Source: Clostridium simiarum (GTDB taxonomy: Bacteria; Bacillota; Clostridia; Clostridiales; Clostridiaceae). From it: a DNA stretch of 64,000 nucleotides. The translations under genes were made by a program, and so were the position numbers. Shown here in pieces: positions 52,640 to 61,161 of the stretch; position 1 is the stretch's first letter, and every line of letters starts with the position of its first letter. The notes under the pieces are model-generated. The model was not told the DNA's origin and ran no database searches. It was given only the letters and a program-made list of their open reading frames with translations. The DNA lies in assembly GCF_018919175.1 (NCBI RefSeq), contig NZ_JAHLQL010000003.1, forward strand, positions 186,001 through 250,000. Reading direction: 5' to 3'.

Positions 52640-54490
52640 TTATAAGACCCTATCCAAGTCCCCAAATTGGGCATGGTAAAGCTGTTCGTAATATCCCTTC
52701 TTCTCCAGTAACTCATCATGTGTTCCCTGTTCCACTATATTTCCATCGCTCATTACCAGGATTAGGTCCGCATTTTTAATTGTAGACAATCTGTGAGCAA
52801 TTACAAAGGAAGTTCTGCCCTTCATAATGTTTCTCATGGCATCCTGAAGCTTTTGCTCCAGCCTTGTGTCCACAGAACTGGTAGCTTCATCCAAAATCAT
52901 GATGGGTGGATCGCAAAGGATTGAACGTGCTATGGTCAAAAGCTGTTTTTCTCCTTGAGAGATATTGCTGGCCTCTTCATTCAGTATCATGTTGTAACCT
53001 TCAGGCAGTGTTGTAATGAAATGGTGGACATTTGCAACCTTTGCAGCACTGATGATCTCTTCTTCCGTGGCGCCTTCTTTTCCATAGGCAATATTTTCTT
53101 TAATACTACCCTTAAAGAGCCAGGTATCCTGAAGAACCATTCCAAATTTTGCCCTTAGGTCGTCACGTTTCATATGACGAATATCCACTCCATCTATCTT
53201 TATAGCTCCACCGGTGACATCATAAAATCTCATCAGTAGATTGATTAATGTGGTTTTCCCTACCCCGGTAGGTCCTACTATAGCAACCATCTGACCGCTT
53301 TTTACTTCCACATTCAGGTGGTGAAGTAAAGGTTTCTCCTTTGTATAAGAGAATTCTACATCTTCAAAGGACACATTGCCATGTACTTCCTTATATGGTT
53401 CTATTATCTCTACTTCTTTCGATTTTTTCTCCTCTATATAAGAGAATTCCTCATCTTTAAAGGATAGATTGCCATCCACTACTTTATATGGTTCTATTAT
53501 CTCTACTTCTTCCTCTTCATCTAAGAATTCAAAAACTCTGTGAATTGCCGCTACCGAGGACTGAATTGCTCCAGATAGTTGGGTGATCTGTGACATAGGC
53601 TGGTTTACCTGCCAAATGTAACGAATAAAGGCCTGAAGCTGTCCTACAGTGATGACACCAGCCATAGCATAAAATGTACCTGCAATAGCTACACAACCGA
53701 TTCCAATATAAGTTACAAAAGTTACAAGGGGAGACATTAAACCGCTGATAAACTGAGCTTTAAACCCATTTTTACACAATTCTTCATTGGCATTCATAAG
53801 TTCACTCAATGTATCCTCCTGTTTACCGAATAATTTAATTTCATTGAAACCAGTAAATTTTTCTTGAACGATACCATTTAAATATCCTAAAGCATTTTGC
53901 TGCTTTTGGAATATGGGTTGAGATTTTTTTACAATTATCTTGGATATAATAACAGAAATTCCGATAATTGCTATAGCCGATAGTGCCATTACCCATTGAA
54001 TCTTAAACATCATATATACCGCAAGGCTCAATCCTAATAAAGCATTTAAAATCTGAGCAAAACTTTGCTGAAGGGCATTAGAAATAGTCTCCATATCATT
54101 TGATACACGGCTCAAAGTATCTCCCAGTGCATTTCTATCAAAATATGCAATAGGAAGTCTTCTGATTTTACCTTGTACATCATTTCTCAAATCCACCATA
54201 GCGCTTTGAATTGCATCGGTTAATAAGAACTGATAAGCACAGTTACTTAAAACTTCTGCCACATAGACACATATTAGAGTCAATATAATTTTATTGATCT
54301 TTATAAAATCAACCCGTCGACCTCCCATAATATCAGAAAATAACTGTGTGGTAATCATCCCTTCTAAAGTTGGGCTTAACGCTATCAAGCAGGAAGCCAC
54401 AATAATTAATAATATTGCTAATATAATTTTTATCTTATATTTCTTCAAATACGGAATCAAACGTTTAATACCAGTGTTTTTCTTATTCAT
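52640..54490 (-). CDS. heterodimeric ABC exporter subunit with in-frame linker duplication
   Basis: A 616-residue half-transporter, paralogous to the 10638-12638 product. TM domain ~1-315; ATPase domain with Walker A GPTGVGKTT, signature ISQGE (degenerate) and Walker B MILDEATS with catalytic Glu. Between TM and ATPase domains, residues 328-358 and 359-386 are two copies of the same segment (EVEIIEPYK..G..SF.D.EFSY..EK), so the A-loop Tyr region is duplicated. The start overlaps the partner's stop by four bases. Partner: 54487-56217; regulator: divergent MerR gene. Confidence 0.9.
   Translation of the reverse strand: MNKKNTGIKRLIPYLKKYKIKIILAILLIIVASCLIALSPTLEGMITTQLFSDIMGGRRVDFIKINKIILTLICVYVAEVLSNCAYQFLLTDAIQSAMVDLRNDVQGKIRRLPIAYFDRNALGDTLSRVSNDMETISNALQQSFAQILNALLGLSLAVYMMFKIQWVMALSAIAIIGISVIISKIIVKKSQPIFQKQQNALGYLNGIVQEKFTGFNEIKLFGKQEDTLSELMNANEELCKNGFKAQFISGLMSPLVTFVTYIGIGCVAIAGTFYAMAGVITVGQLQAFIRYIWQVNQPMSQITQLSGAIQSSVAAIHRVFEFLDEEEEVEIIEPYKVVDGNLSFKDEEFSYIEEKKSKEVEIIEPYKEVHGNVSFEDVEFSYTKEKPLLHHLNVEVKSGQMVAIVGPTGVGKTTLINLLMRFYDVTGGAIKIDGVDIRHMKRDDLRAKFGMVLQDTWLFKGSIKENIAYGKEGATEEEIISAAKVANVHHFITTLPEGYNMILNEEASNISQGEKQLLTIARSILCDPPIMILDEATSSVDTRLEQKLQDAMRNIMKGRTSFVIAHRLSTIKNADLILVMSDGNIVEQGTHDELLEKKGYYEQLYHAQFGDLDRVL
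53333..53509 (-). repeat. 93-bp-period in-frame tandem duplication within an ABC exporter gene
   Basis: Copies lie at 53417-53509 (residues 328-358) and 53333-53416 (residues 359-386). Both carry TATGGTTCTATTATCTCTAC on the plus strand and encode EVEIIEPYK through EFSY. The 10638-12638 paralogue has only one copy of this segment. Confidence 0.88.
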
Positions 54491-56217
54491 CGTCTCAATT
54501 CCTCCTTTGACATCTGGCTAGACGCTATCTCATAATAAATTTCGCAGTCTTTTAGTAGCTGCTCATGAGTTCCTATACCAACCACTTTTCCTTCGTTTAA
54601 TACAATAATTTTAGTAGCATCCATAATGGAAGATACCCTCTGAGCTACAATCAGGGTAATAGCACCTGTAGTCTCACTTTTTAATCTTTTTCTTAATTTA
54701 GCATCCGTTTTAAAATCCAATGCCGAAAAGGAATCGTCAAATATATAAATGTCCGGCTTTCTTACAACGGCTCTTGCAATACTCAACCTCTGTCTTTGTC
54801 CACCGGATACATTGCTTCCTCCCTCTTCTATCATTTCTTCAAACTGCTTTGGCTTATCTGCGATAAAATCATAAGCCTGGGCAACTTTAGCACTGTACTC
54901 TATTTCAGATTGTACGGCATTATGTTTACCATAGCGAATATTTTCACTGATACTACCAGAAAAAAGAAGGGCTTTTTGAGGAATAAAACCGATCTTTTCA
55001 CGCAATGACATTAAATCATATTCTCTAACATCTACTCCGTCTACTTTAATGCTACCTTCGCTTATATCATAGAATCTAGGAATCAAATTTATTAATGTAC
55101 TTTTACCGCTACCGGTACTTCCAATAAATGCAACTCTGTCGCCTTTTTTTGCCTGAAAACTTATGTCATTTAACACAGGCACCTCACCATCTGGGTACTT
55201 AAAAGTTACATGGTCAAATTCTAAGGTTCCGCTTTCGTCTCCATGGATTACTACATTTTCCGCATTTTGAATAACTGGTTCTTCTTCTAGCAACTCCTGG
55301 ATACGTTTGGCACTGATTTCTGCACGGGGATACATAATAAATGCCATGGAAAATAGCATCATAGAAAACATTGCATGGAACATATATTCCTGGAATGCCA
55401 CTAATTTTCCTACCTGTAACGTACCTACATCAATCATACGACTAGATAATATAAATACAACGACAACTCCCATATTTAATAGCAGAAAAAAAGCTGGCTG
55501 CGTAACAGACATCAGCTTAAACAACTTTTTCGCATTGGATGAATAATCTTCATTTGCTTTAGAAAATCGCTGAGTTTCATAACTGTCTTTCCTGAATGCA
55601 CGAATAACTCTAACTCCAGTTAAGTTCTCTCTTGTAATACGATTTAACCTGTCCATTCCCTCCTGTTGCCTAGTGCTAATTGGATTACTAATCTTAGCAA
55701 CTAGATATACCCCAAAGCATAGAATGGGAACACATCCTCCTATTACCATAGACAATGTGGTACTTGTCTTTATTACCATAAACATACTGATTATAATCAT
55801 CACCGGTGTTAAAAACGCTATTTTAAGTAGCATATTGATAAACTGCATCAAAATAAAAGCGTCATTAGTAGTTCTTGTAATCATACTAGATACACCAAAT
55901 TTATTATATTCCGTATGAGAAAATTCCTGTGCCTTTTTGAAAATATCATTTCTGATATCTCTTGTAATTGATGTACTAACCTTGGAACTGCAATAGGCCA
56001 ATACAATATTTCCAATACCACCTATAATGGCTACCGTCAGAATTAAAACACCTAACTTATATATATAAGCTTTATCGTTCAAAACAATACCTCGGTCTAT
56101 CATATTAGAAACAATTGTAGGGATTCCAAGTTCTGCTGCAGCGAATCCCAACACTCCTAGAATGTTGCAAAATACATATAGCTTGTAATTTTTTAAATAC
56201 TTTAAAATTAACTTCAT
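54487..56217 (-). CDS. heterodimeric ABC exporter subunit, degenerate Walker B
   Basis: A 576-residue half-transporter from the ATG at 56215-56217 (AGAGGGTTGGAT upstream; an earlier in-frame start adds 13 residues unlike its paralogue). TM domain ~5-310; Walker A GSTGSGKST, signature VSGGQRQR (canonical), Walker B IYIFDDSFSALD with Asp for the catalytic Glu. It is complementary to the 52640-54490 partner, whose signature is degenerate but whose Walker B is intact. A promoter of MerR-activated type lies ~65 bp upstream. Confidence 0.9.
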   Translation of the reverse strand: MKLILKYLKNYKLYVFCNILGVLGFAAAELGIPTIVSNMIDRGIVLNDKAYIYKLGVLILTVAIIGGIGNIVLAYCSSKVSTSITRDIRNDIFKKAQEFSHTEYNKFGVSSMITRTTNDAFILMQFINMLLKIAFLTPVMIIISMFMVIKTSTTLSMVIGGCVPILCFGVYLVAKISNPISTRQQEGMDRLNRITRENLTGVRVIRAFRKDSYETQRFSKANEDYSSNAKKLFKLMSVTQPAFFLLLNMGVVVVFILSSRMIDVGTLQVGKLVAFQEYMFHAMFSMMLFSMAFIMYPRAEISAKRIQELLEEEPVIQNAENVVIHGDESGTLEFDHVTFKYPDGEVPVLNDISFQAKKGDRVAFIGSTGSGKSTLINLIPRFYDISEGSIKVDGVDVREYDLMSLREKIGFIPQKALLFSGSISENIRYGKHNAVQSEIEYSAKVAQAYDFIADKPKQFEEMIEEGGSNVSGGQRQRLSIARAVVRKPDIYIFDDSFSALDFKTDAKLRKRLKSETTGAITLIVAQRVSSIMDATKIIVLNEGKVVGIGTHEQLLKDCEIYYEIASSQMSKEELRR

Positions 56218-56283
56218 ATCCAACCCTCTCTTGTCAGTGATCTTTTCTAAAATCAATACTTGTTTTCCCCGTGAATATATAAT

Positions 56284-56314
56284 ATGATAAACTATAATGT
56301 TACCTTATAGTCAA
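56284..56314 (-). promoter_or_regulatory. MerR-type promoter (19-bp spacer) for the second ABC exporter
   Basis: On the minus strand, TTGACT (56309-56314) and TATCAT (56284-56289) are separated by 19 bp. An inverted repeat ACTATAA..TTATAGT (56291-56311) fills the spacer. Over-long spacers with a central dyad are the hallmark of promoters activated by MerR-family regulators, and such a gene starts at 56330 on the other strand. Confidence 0.75.
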
Positions 56315-56329
56315 GAGGAGATTTTAAAA

Positions 56330-57157
56330 ATGCAAGAAACATATTTTACTACTGGAGAATTCGCTAAGATGTGCAATGTTGAAAAGCATGTTCTGTTTCA
56401 TTATGATGACATCGATCTATTCAAACCAGAAATCATCAAGAAAAACGGTTACCGTTATTATTCTTATCATCAGTACTTTACCTTCTCTGTTATCACTAAT
56501 CTAAAAAAACTGGGTATGTCTTTAAAGGATATAAAAATCTATCTTGAACAGCGTAATCCTTCCGTATTCTTAGATTTATTAGAAGAGAAAAGCAAACAGG
56601 TAACTGAAAAAATAAGATATTTTCAGGGTATACAGGAAATGATTGAAAACATGAAAACCATGACCACGGAAGGGATAAACAGCCATAATAATATCTACCT
56701 AGAATCTTTACCGTCAGAGATCATTCTCCCATCTAATAATATGGAAAATTCATCAAATGAGACTTTTGCGAATTTTATGCAGGAATACATTAAATTCTGT
56801 AACGACCTAGGAATTACAGTGCAAGAATCCGTAGGCAGTATTATATCGGTGAACAATCTACGCAAGAATAATTTCGCAAATCTTTCTCACCTATATATTA
56901 AGATCAAATCCTTTATTCCTGGAAAAACAATAATTCGTAAGCCAGGAATCTATCTATGTGGATACTTTGAAGGTGAATACGATAACTTATGTCATGCTTA
57001 TGAAAATATGTTAAATTATGCTGATGATAATGGCATTGCTCTTGGAGATTACTCTTATGAGGAGTATCTAATTTCTGATATTGCCCAGAAAGATCAGAAT
57101 CACTATATTACAAAGCTGATGATAGAAACTTTAGAAAATGAAAATTACTTAACATAG
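56330..57157 (+). CDS. MerR-family transcriptional regulator with effector domain
   Basis: A 275-residue protein from the ATG at 56330 (GAGGAGATTTTAAAA upstream; an earlier ATG lies before that site). N-terminal MerR winged helix ([27 protein letters not shown], read in parts, ~5-75), dimerisation coiled coil (~75-120), then a ligand-binding domain like the GyrI/BmrR type (~125-275). Divergent from the second ABC exporter pair and next to a MerR-type promoter, so it most likely activates that exporter on binding its substrate. Confidence 0.88.
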   Translation: MQETYFTTGEFAKMCNVEKHVLFHYDDIDLFKPEIIKKNGYRYYSYHQYFTFSVITNLKKLGMSLKDIKIYLEQRNPSVFLDLLEEKSKQVTEKIRYFQGIQEMIENMKTMTTEGINSHNNIYLESLPSEIILPSNNMENSSNETFANFMQEYIKFCNDLGITVQESVGSIISVNNLRKNNFANLSHLYIKIKSFIPGKTIIRKPGIYLCGYFEGEYDNLCHAYENMLNYADDNGIALGDYSYEEYLISDIAQKDQNHYITKLMIETLENENYLT

Positions 57158-57194
57158 TACAGGACACCTGCCATATGTTAAGTAATTTATTTGA

Positions 57195-57893
57195 TCACCT
57201 ATCCTCTCTAATTAAATCTAATTTTTTATTTATTCTTTTCCGTAAAATATTAAAAAGGATCCTTTTTACTCTATTGTTAGTATTGTTATATTTGATAAAA
57301 AAGTCGTCAGGGCTATTAAATAAGCCCAAGTCTTCTATAATTGAAAAGCTTTGAATATAAGTGCTTTTTCCTTTCCAACAAAGGCTTATCTTTTCTTTAT
57401 CCTCTACAGAAATGCCATATCCTATATACCCATTATTAAACCTATTCAGTTTATTTCGTACTTGTTTTAGGTATTGATCATCAATAATCACTCCCTCTAG
57501 AGCTACCCATTGATTATTATAGTATACTTCAGTCCAAGCATGAACGATCTTTTCCGGAGCAAATAGATAAGTGACTCCTGTTAATGCACCCTTCTGCATT
57601 TTTTTATCAATAAAAAAACCATGAATTCTACAGGGAATACCTACCCCTCTTAGCAAAGCCATCAAAAGAATACTTTTTGTATTACATTGTCCATATCCAT
57701 CTCTTAAAACTTCAGAAGCAGGTATATCATCCCCACTATTATAGCCAAACTTAATTTCATTTCTTACAAAATTATACACAGCAGCTATCTTTTCTTCCTC
57801 TGCTAGTTGGCACCAGTTTCTCTTATTAATTAATTCTTGAATAGTTAAGTTATTAAAATCCAATAATTCTGTTGATTTTAGATATGTCTTCAT
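57195..57893 (-). CDS. transglutaminase-like domain protein
   Basis: A 232-residue protein with a transglutaminase core: Cys70 in GYGQCNTKSILLMALLRGVGI and His118 in IVHAWTEVYYNNQWVALEGVI. The third catalytic position (usually Asp after W-x-x-hydrophobic) appears to be Glu133 or a nearby Asp. No signal peptide, so it acts in the cytoplasm, probably as a hydrolase/protease rather than a cross-linker. Located 42 bp after an AraC regulator gene on the same strand, so probably co-transcribed. ATG after AAAGGGTGATTAC. Confidence 0.85.
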   Translation of the reverse strand: MKTYLKSTELLDFNNLTIQELINKRNWCQLAEEEKIAAVYNFVRNEIKFGYNSGDDIPASEVLRDGYGQCNTKSILLMALLRGVGIPCRIHGFFIDKKMQKGALTGVTYLFAPEKIVHAWTEVYYNNQWVALEGVIIDDQYLKQVRNKLNRFNNGYIGYGISVEDKEKISLCWKGKSTYIQSFSIIEDLGLFNSPDDFFIKYNNTNNRVKRILFNILRKRINKKLDLIREDR

Positions 57894-57935
57894 GTAATCA
57901 CCCTTTCTAATTTAATTATAAAGGGATTTTCATTT

Positions 57936-58727
57936 TCATACTTTCAAATATCTGCTGTCTTTTATAATTGTCCTTGGAGCCATACCTAGTTTATCCCTAG
58001 CACTACGAGTAAAATGAGAGGAACTACTGAATCCAACTTCCATAGCAGCGTCAGTAATACTTAACCCTTTCAATATTAAATAAAAAGCTTTTTTTAACTT
58101 TTCATGTAATATATAGCTAGTTAAAGATATTCCAATTTCTTCTTTAAATAAATGGGATAATCTACTCTCTGATAAAAAAACCTTATTGCTTAATTCTTTA
58201 ACTGTTAACTTATCTAATGGATAAGATTCTATATAAGCTAAAATCTCTAGTACTCGGTTGTCAATTTTATGATCTAAATCAAAAATTGAAACATTTAAAG
58301 CTTCTTTTATTTTTTTCACAAAATTACAATATCCTTCAGAACTAATTGTTTCTATTATTGTGTGAATATCTGGTTGAATTATTTTATTTATATTTTTTTC
58401 TTCTAAAATATAGATTTCCGTTTCATTTAAAATATTTCTTTTTATAGTTTCACCGAAAATAGATTCTGGGTTAATCAGTAAATACAATTGCCATTCATTA
58501 TATCCTTTCAACTTATGGCTGATATTTGAACCTAAAATTATTCCTTTTGTATAAAACTCTTCATTTTCTATATTAATTGTAAATTTCTTTTCTAGTCCTA
58601 TAGTAATCTGAATATAATTGTGACTATGATAATCAGCATCTACTTTGTTAGTAAGAAATGTAATATGATCTTTAGCATCAAATAAAAACAACTTATTATT
58701 TAATAAATTATCAGAGTTTGAAATCAA
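57936..58727 (-). CDS. AraC-family transcriptional regulator
   Basis: A 263-residue protein with an N-terminal cupin-like sensor (~20-90, HSHNYIQITIGLEKKF) and a C-terminal double helix-turn-helix (~165-260). The latter reads DKLTVKELSNKVFLSESRLSHLFKEEIG and LSITDAAMEVGFSSSSHFTRSARDKLGMAPRTI, in parts. It uses TTG (58725-58727) as start, supported by AGGAGG ten bases upstream. It lies upstream of the transglutaminase-like gene; inducer and targets unknown. Confidence 0.9.
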   Translation of the reverse strand: MISNSDNLLNNKLFLFDAKDHITFLTNKVDADYHSHNYIQITIGLEKKFTINIENEEFYTKGIILGSNISHKLKGYNEWQLYLLINPESIFGETIKRNILNETEIYILEEKNINKIIQPDIHTIIETISSEGYCNFVKKIKEALNVSIFDLDHKIDNRVLEILAYIESYPLDKLTVKELSNKVFLSESRLSHLFKEEIGISLTSYILHEKLKKAFYLILKGLSITDAAMEVGFSSSSHFTRSARDKLGMAPRTIIKDSRYLKV

Positions 58728-58813
58728 GACAAATTATCCTCCTTCAAATTAGAAATTCTTTTAAATACAGTTTATTCTCTACTATTCATATCTATAATAT
58801 AGTAGATTTATTT

Positions 58814-59506
58814 TTATATTCTTTCAAATAATTCAATTACGTCTTCTAAATGATTATACATAGCACGATAAGCCAAATCACCATCTTTTTTTTCTAGTGC
58901 ATTCATTATTTCATGATGATGCTCCATCATATCTTTAAGAGATGTTCTATATTTAAATCCAAAATATTGATTTGAAAATATTGTTTTAGGAATTAATTCG
59001 TAATATCTTATAAATAATGAGCAATGTGAAGATTTAATAATTTCTTGATGAAAATGCAAATCTGCATCACTACATTCTTTTAATAGCCCTTTATAAACTT
59101 TATCTAATTCATCTATAGATTTCAAATAGGCTTTTTTTATCACTTTTATTTCATCTTCTGTGGCGTTTATAGCTGCTAATTTTGTAGCCTCACTTTCAAT
59201 TAATTGTCTAGTTCTTAAAGCTTCAACATAAAACATTTGTATATCATCATTCTTAAAAGGCTCTCCATTATCAAACAAGTTTAACTTTTTAAAGCCTTTA
59301 ATAATAGGACTTGAATAAGGAACAGTTTTAAGTATTCCTTCTTCACAAAGCTTCTCTATAGCACTGCGTACAGGAATACGGCTTACATTAAATTGATCTG
59401 CAATTTTTCTCTCACTAGGTAACTTACTATCAATCTTAAAGTTTCCATTTAAAATATTTTCTTTAATATAATCAGTTATTTTTTCAGTTGCATTTAAATT
59501 TGACAT
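58814..59506 (-). CDS. GntR-family regulator, FadR/FCD subfamily
   Basis: A 230-residue protein from the ATG at 59504-59506; GGGAGAG lies 9-15 bases upstream, and a GTG further up overlaps that site. Winged helix ~5-75 (LPSERKIADQFNVSRIPVRSAIEKLCEEGIL). An FCD effector domain (~90-225) has the expected metal/ligand residues in SDADLHFHQEIIKSSH and MEHHHEIMNALEKKD. It directly follows the MFS transporter gene (47 bp), so it may control uptake and is itself in that operon. Confidence 0.9.
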   Translation of the reverse strand: MSNLNATEKITDYIKENILNGNFKIDSKLPSERKIADQFNVSRIPVRSAIEKLCEEGILKTVPYSSPIIKGFKKLNLFDNGEPFKNDDIQMFYVEALRTRQLIESEATKLAAINATEDEIKVIKKAYLKSIDELDKVYKGLLKECSDADLHFHQEIIKSSHCSLFIRYYELIPKTIFSNQYFGFKYRTSLKDMMEHHHEIMNALEKKDGDLAYRAMYNHLEDVIELFERI

Positions 59507-59552
59507 ATTATACAACTCTCCCACTTCTATATTATTATTACAACTTTGTCTC

Positions 59553-60761
59553 TCAACGTAATAATTTAATTGTTTCCTTAGGACAACTAGGCTTTATTAT
59601 GCTTTTATTATAATTATTATAATATATTATTGATGCTACTGCTCCGCTTATTGCAACAATAGCTAGTACAAAATACCCAGTTTTTAAAGAATTGTATGTA
59701 GCAATTGTTCCTACAATCATTGGAAAAATTGACATACCTATAGCATAGACCCCTTGAAAAAATCCCATTGCTGTAGATTTTTTAGATTTAGGAACTTCTT
59801 TCATTGCTTCACTAGTTAAATATGAAAGAAGAATACCTGTAGATATTCCCGGAAGAATTTGACATAAAAAAATTATAGGGATACTTTTTACCGTTGGAAC
59901 AATTATACAATAAATAGATATTAAAGAAAACACTCCTGAAATCCATAATTTTGGTTCATGTTTGGTACAAAATTTTGAAGATGCAAAACCTGCTGATAAT
60001 ACTGCAAATACCATATATAATATAGAGGATAATCCTACAATTAAGGAGGTTGCCCCTAAATCTTTTAATATTTGTGTTGTAAATGACATTGTTGTAGACA
60101 TTTGAATACCTTGCTGAATTAATGCTAGAATTGAGAAAAATATAAGTCGCTTGTTTTTGCAAATTGATATATATTGAGTAAAAGATATGTTTTGGGTAAT
60201 TTTTTCATTTTTATGTTCTTTAATATTTAATGCTAAAATTGTACCAGCTATACCAGCTAAGGCACTCATAATGCATAAAAACTTCATACCTAATTTGTCA
60301 TAAAATAATGTGCTCACTACAAATCCAAATAACATTCCTAAGTTGTTCACTAATATAATACTACTTGTAGCCTTTTGCTGCTGCTCCTTTGAAAAATATC
60401 CAGTATAATGAACCATATAAGAAATCCACATTGATGAGGCAATTCCTGATAAAATATTTGCAATAAGAAATCCTTCTCCATTAGGCATAATCACACGTAT
60501 ACATGAAGCAAGTCCTGCAAAAATAGCACCAACTAATATAAAAATTCTATGTTTTCCTATAGAATCTGCAATAATTCCAACTGGAAGTCTTAATAAGCAT
60601 TGAGCAATTCCATAAGCCCCTATAATTGTTCCAATCATATTTGCTGACACATTACTTACAGTTAAATAGGAATTCTGAAATGGTACATATACATACTGTG
60701 CAAACCAAAATAAAACAACTATAGCAAGTAACAATATTTTTTGATTAATTAATTTTTTCAT
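59553..60761 (-). CDS. MFS transporter
   Basis: A 402-residue, 12-helix major facilitator protein. It has the loop-2 motif GIADSIGKHRIF (GxxxDxxGxR type), and a second-half GFASSKFCTKHEPK loop with LTSEAMKEVPKSKKSTAMGFFQG between later helices. Substrate unknown; the neighbouring FCD-type regulator suggests a carboxylic acid or sugar acid. ATG after TAGAGGAGATAGACT. Divergent from the beta-glucoside PTS operon across a 400-bp gap. Confidence 0.88.
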   Translation of the reverse strand: MKKLINQKILLLAIVVLFWFAQYVYVPFQNSYLTVSNVSANMIGTIIGAYGIAQCLLRLPVGIIADSIGKHRIFILVGAIFAGLASCIRVIMPNGEGFLIANILSGIASSMWISYMVHYTGYFSKEQQQKATSSIILVNNLGMLFGFVVSTLFYDKLGMKFLCIMSALAGIAGTILALNIKEHKNEKITQNISFTQYISICKNKRLIFFSILALIQQGIQMSTTMSFTTQILKDLGATSLIVGLSSILYMVFAVLSAGFASSKFCTKHEPKLWISGVFSLISIYCIIVPTVKSIPIIFLCQILPGISTGILLSYLTSEAMKEVPKSKKSTAMGFFQGVYAIGMSIFPMIVGTIATYNSLKTGYFVLAIVAISGAVASIIYYNNYNKSIIKPSCPKETIKLLR

Positions 60762-60965
60762 AGTCTATCTCCTCTAAATAGTATATTTACAACTCAAATA
60801 ATATACCATTTATTATTCTAAAGCAAGTTTTTCTACTTTTTTAAACTATTTTTACTTACTAAAATTACATCTGTAAACATTGATGTATAAACTAAAATTA
60901 AACATTTTACTATATTTTTTTATTGCCTTTGATTTGAAAACTTTCAATTTCGGAAATTTTTACAT

Positions 60966-60994
60966 TTGACTTGTGTAAACGTTAATGGTATTAT
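60966..60994 (+). promoter_or_regulatory. promoter of the beta-glucoside PTS operon with possible cre
   Basis: TTGACT (60966-60971), 17-bp spacer, TATTAT (60989-60994). The spacer contains TGTAAACGTTAATG, a partial match to the CcpA cre consensus (central AANCGNW present, right end imperfect). The rest of the 60762-61161 gap, apart from this and the antiterminator site, shows nothing. Confidence 0.65.
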
Positions 60995-61021
60995 AAACAT
61001 AAAATGAAATATACCACAGTA

Positions 61022-61107
61022 GACGTGTTACTGGTAAAGCAGGCAAGATCGAATCAATTATTTAGATTATTTTTATAATCTAGCTATTGGTTTGGTCTTT
61101 TTTTGTT
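61022..61107 (+). promoter_or_regulatory. LicT/BglG-type RAT sequence overlapping an intrinsic terminator
   Basis: GTGTTACTGGTAAAGCAGGC (61025-61044) plus AAGATC is a ribonucleic antiterminator (RAT) site of the LicT/SacY type. Its 3' end overlaps a long terminator: AAGATCGAATCAAT pairs (with G-U) to ATTGGTTTGGTCTT, enclosing TAGATTAT / ATAATCTA, followed by seven T (61101-61107). Antiterminator binding would prevent the terminator. The antiterminator gene itself is not in the window. Confidence 0.92.
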
Positions 61108-61161
61108 GAATGGCCATGAGACAAAAGCTAAAAAATTCATAAAAATTAGGAGGATTAAATT

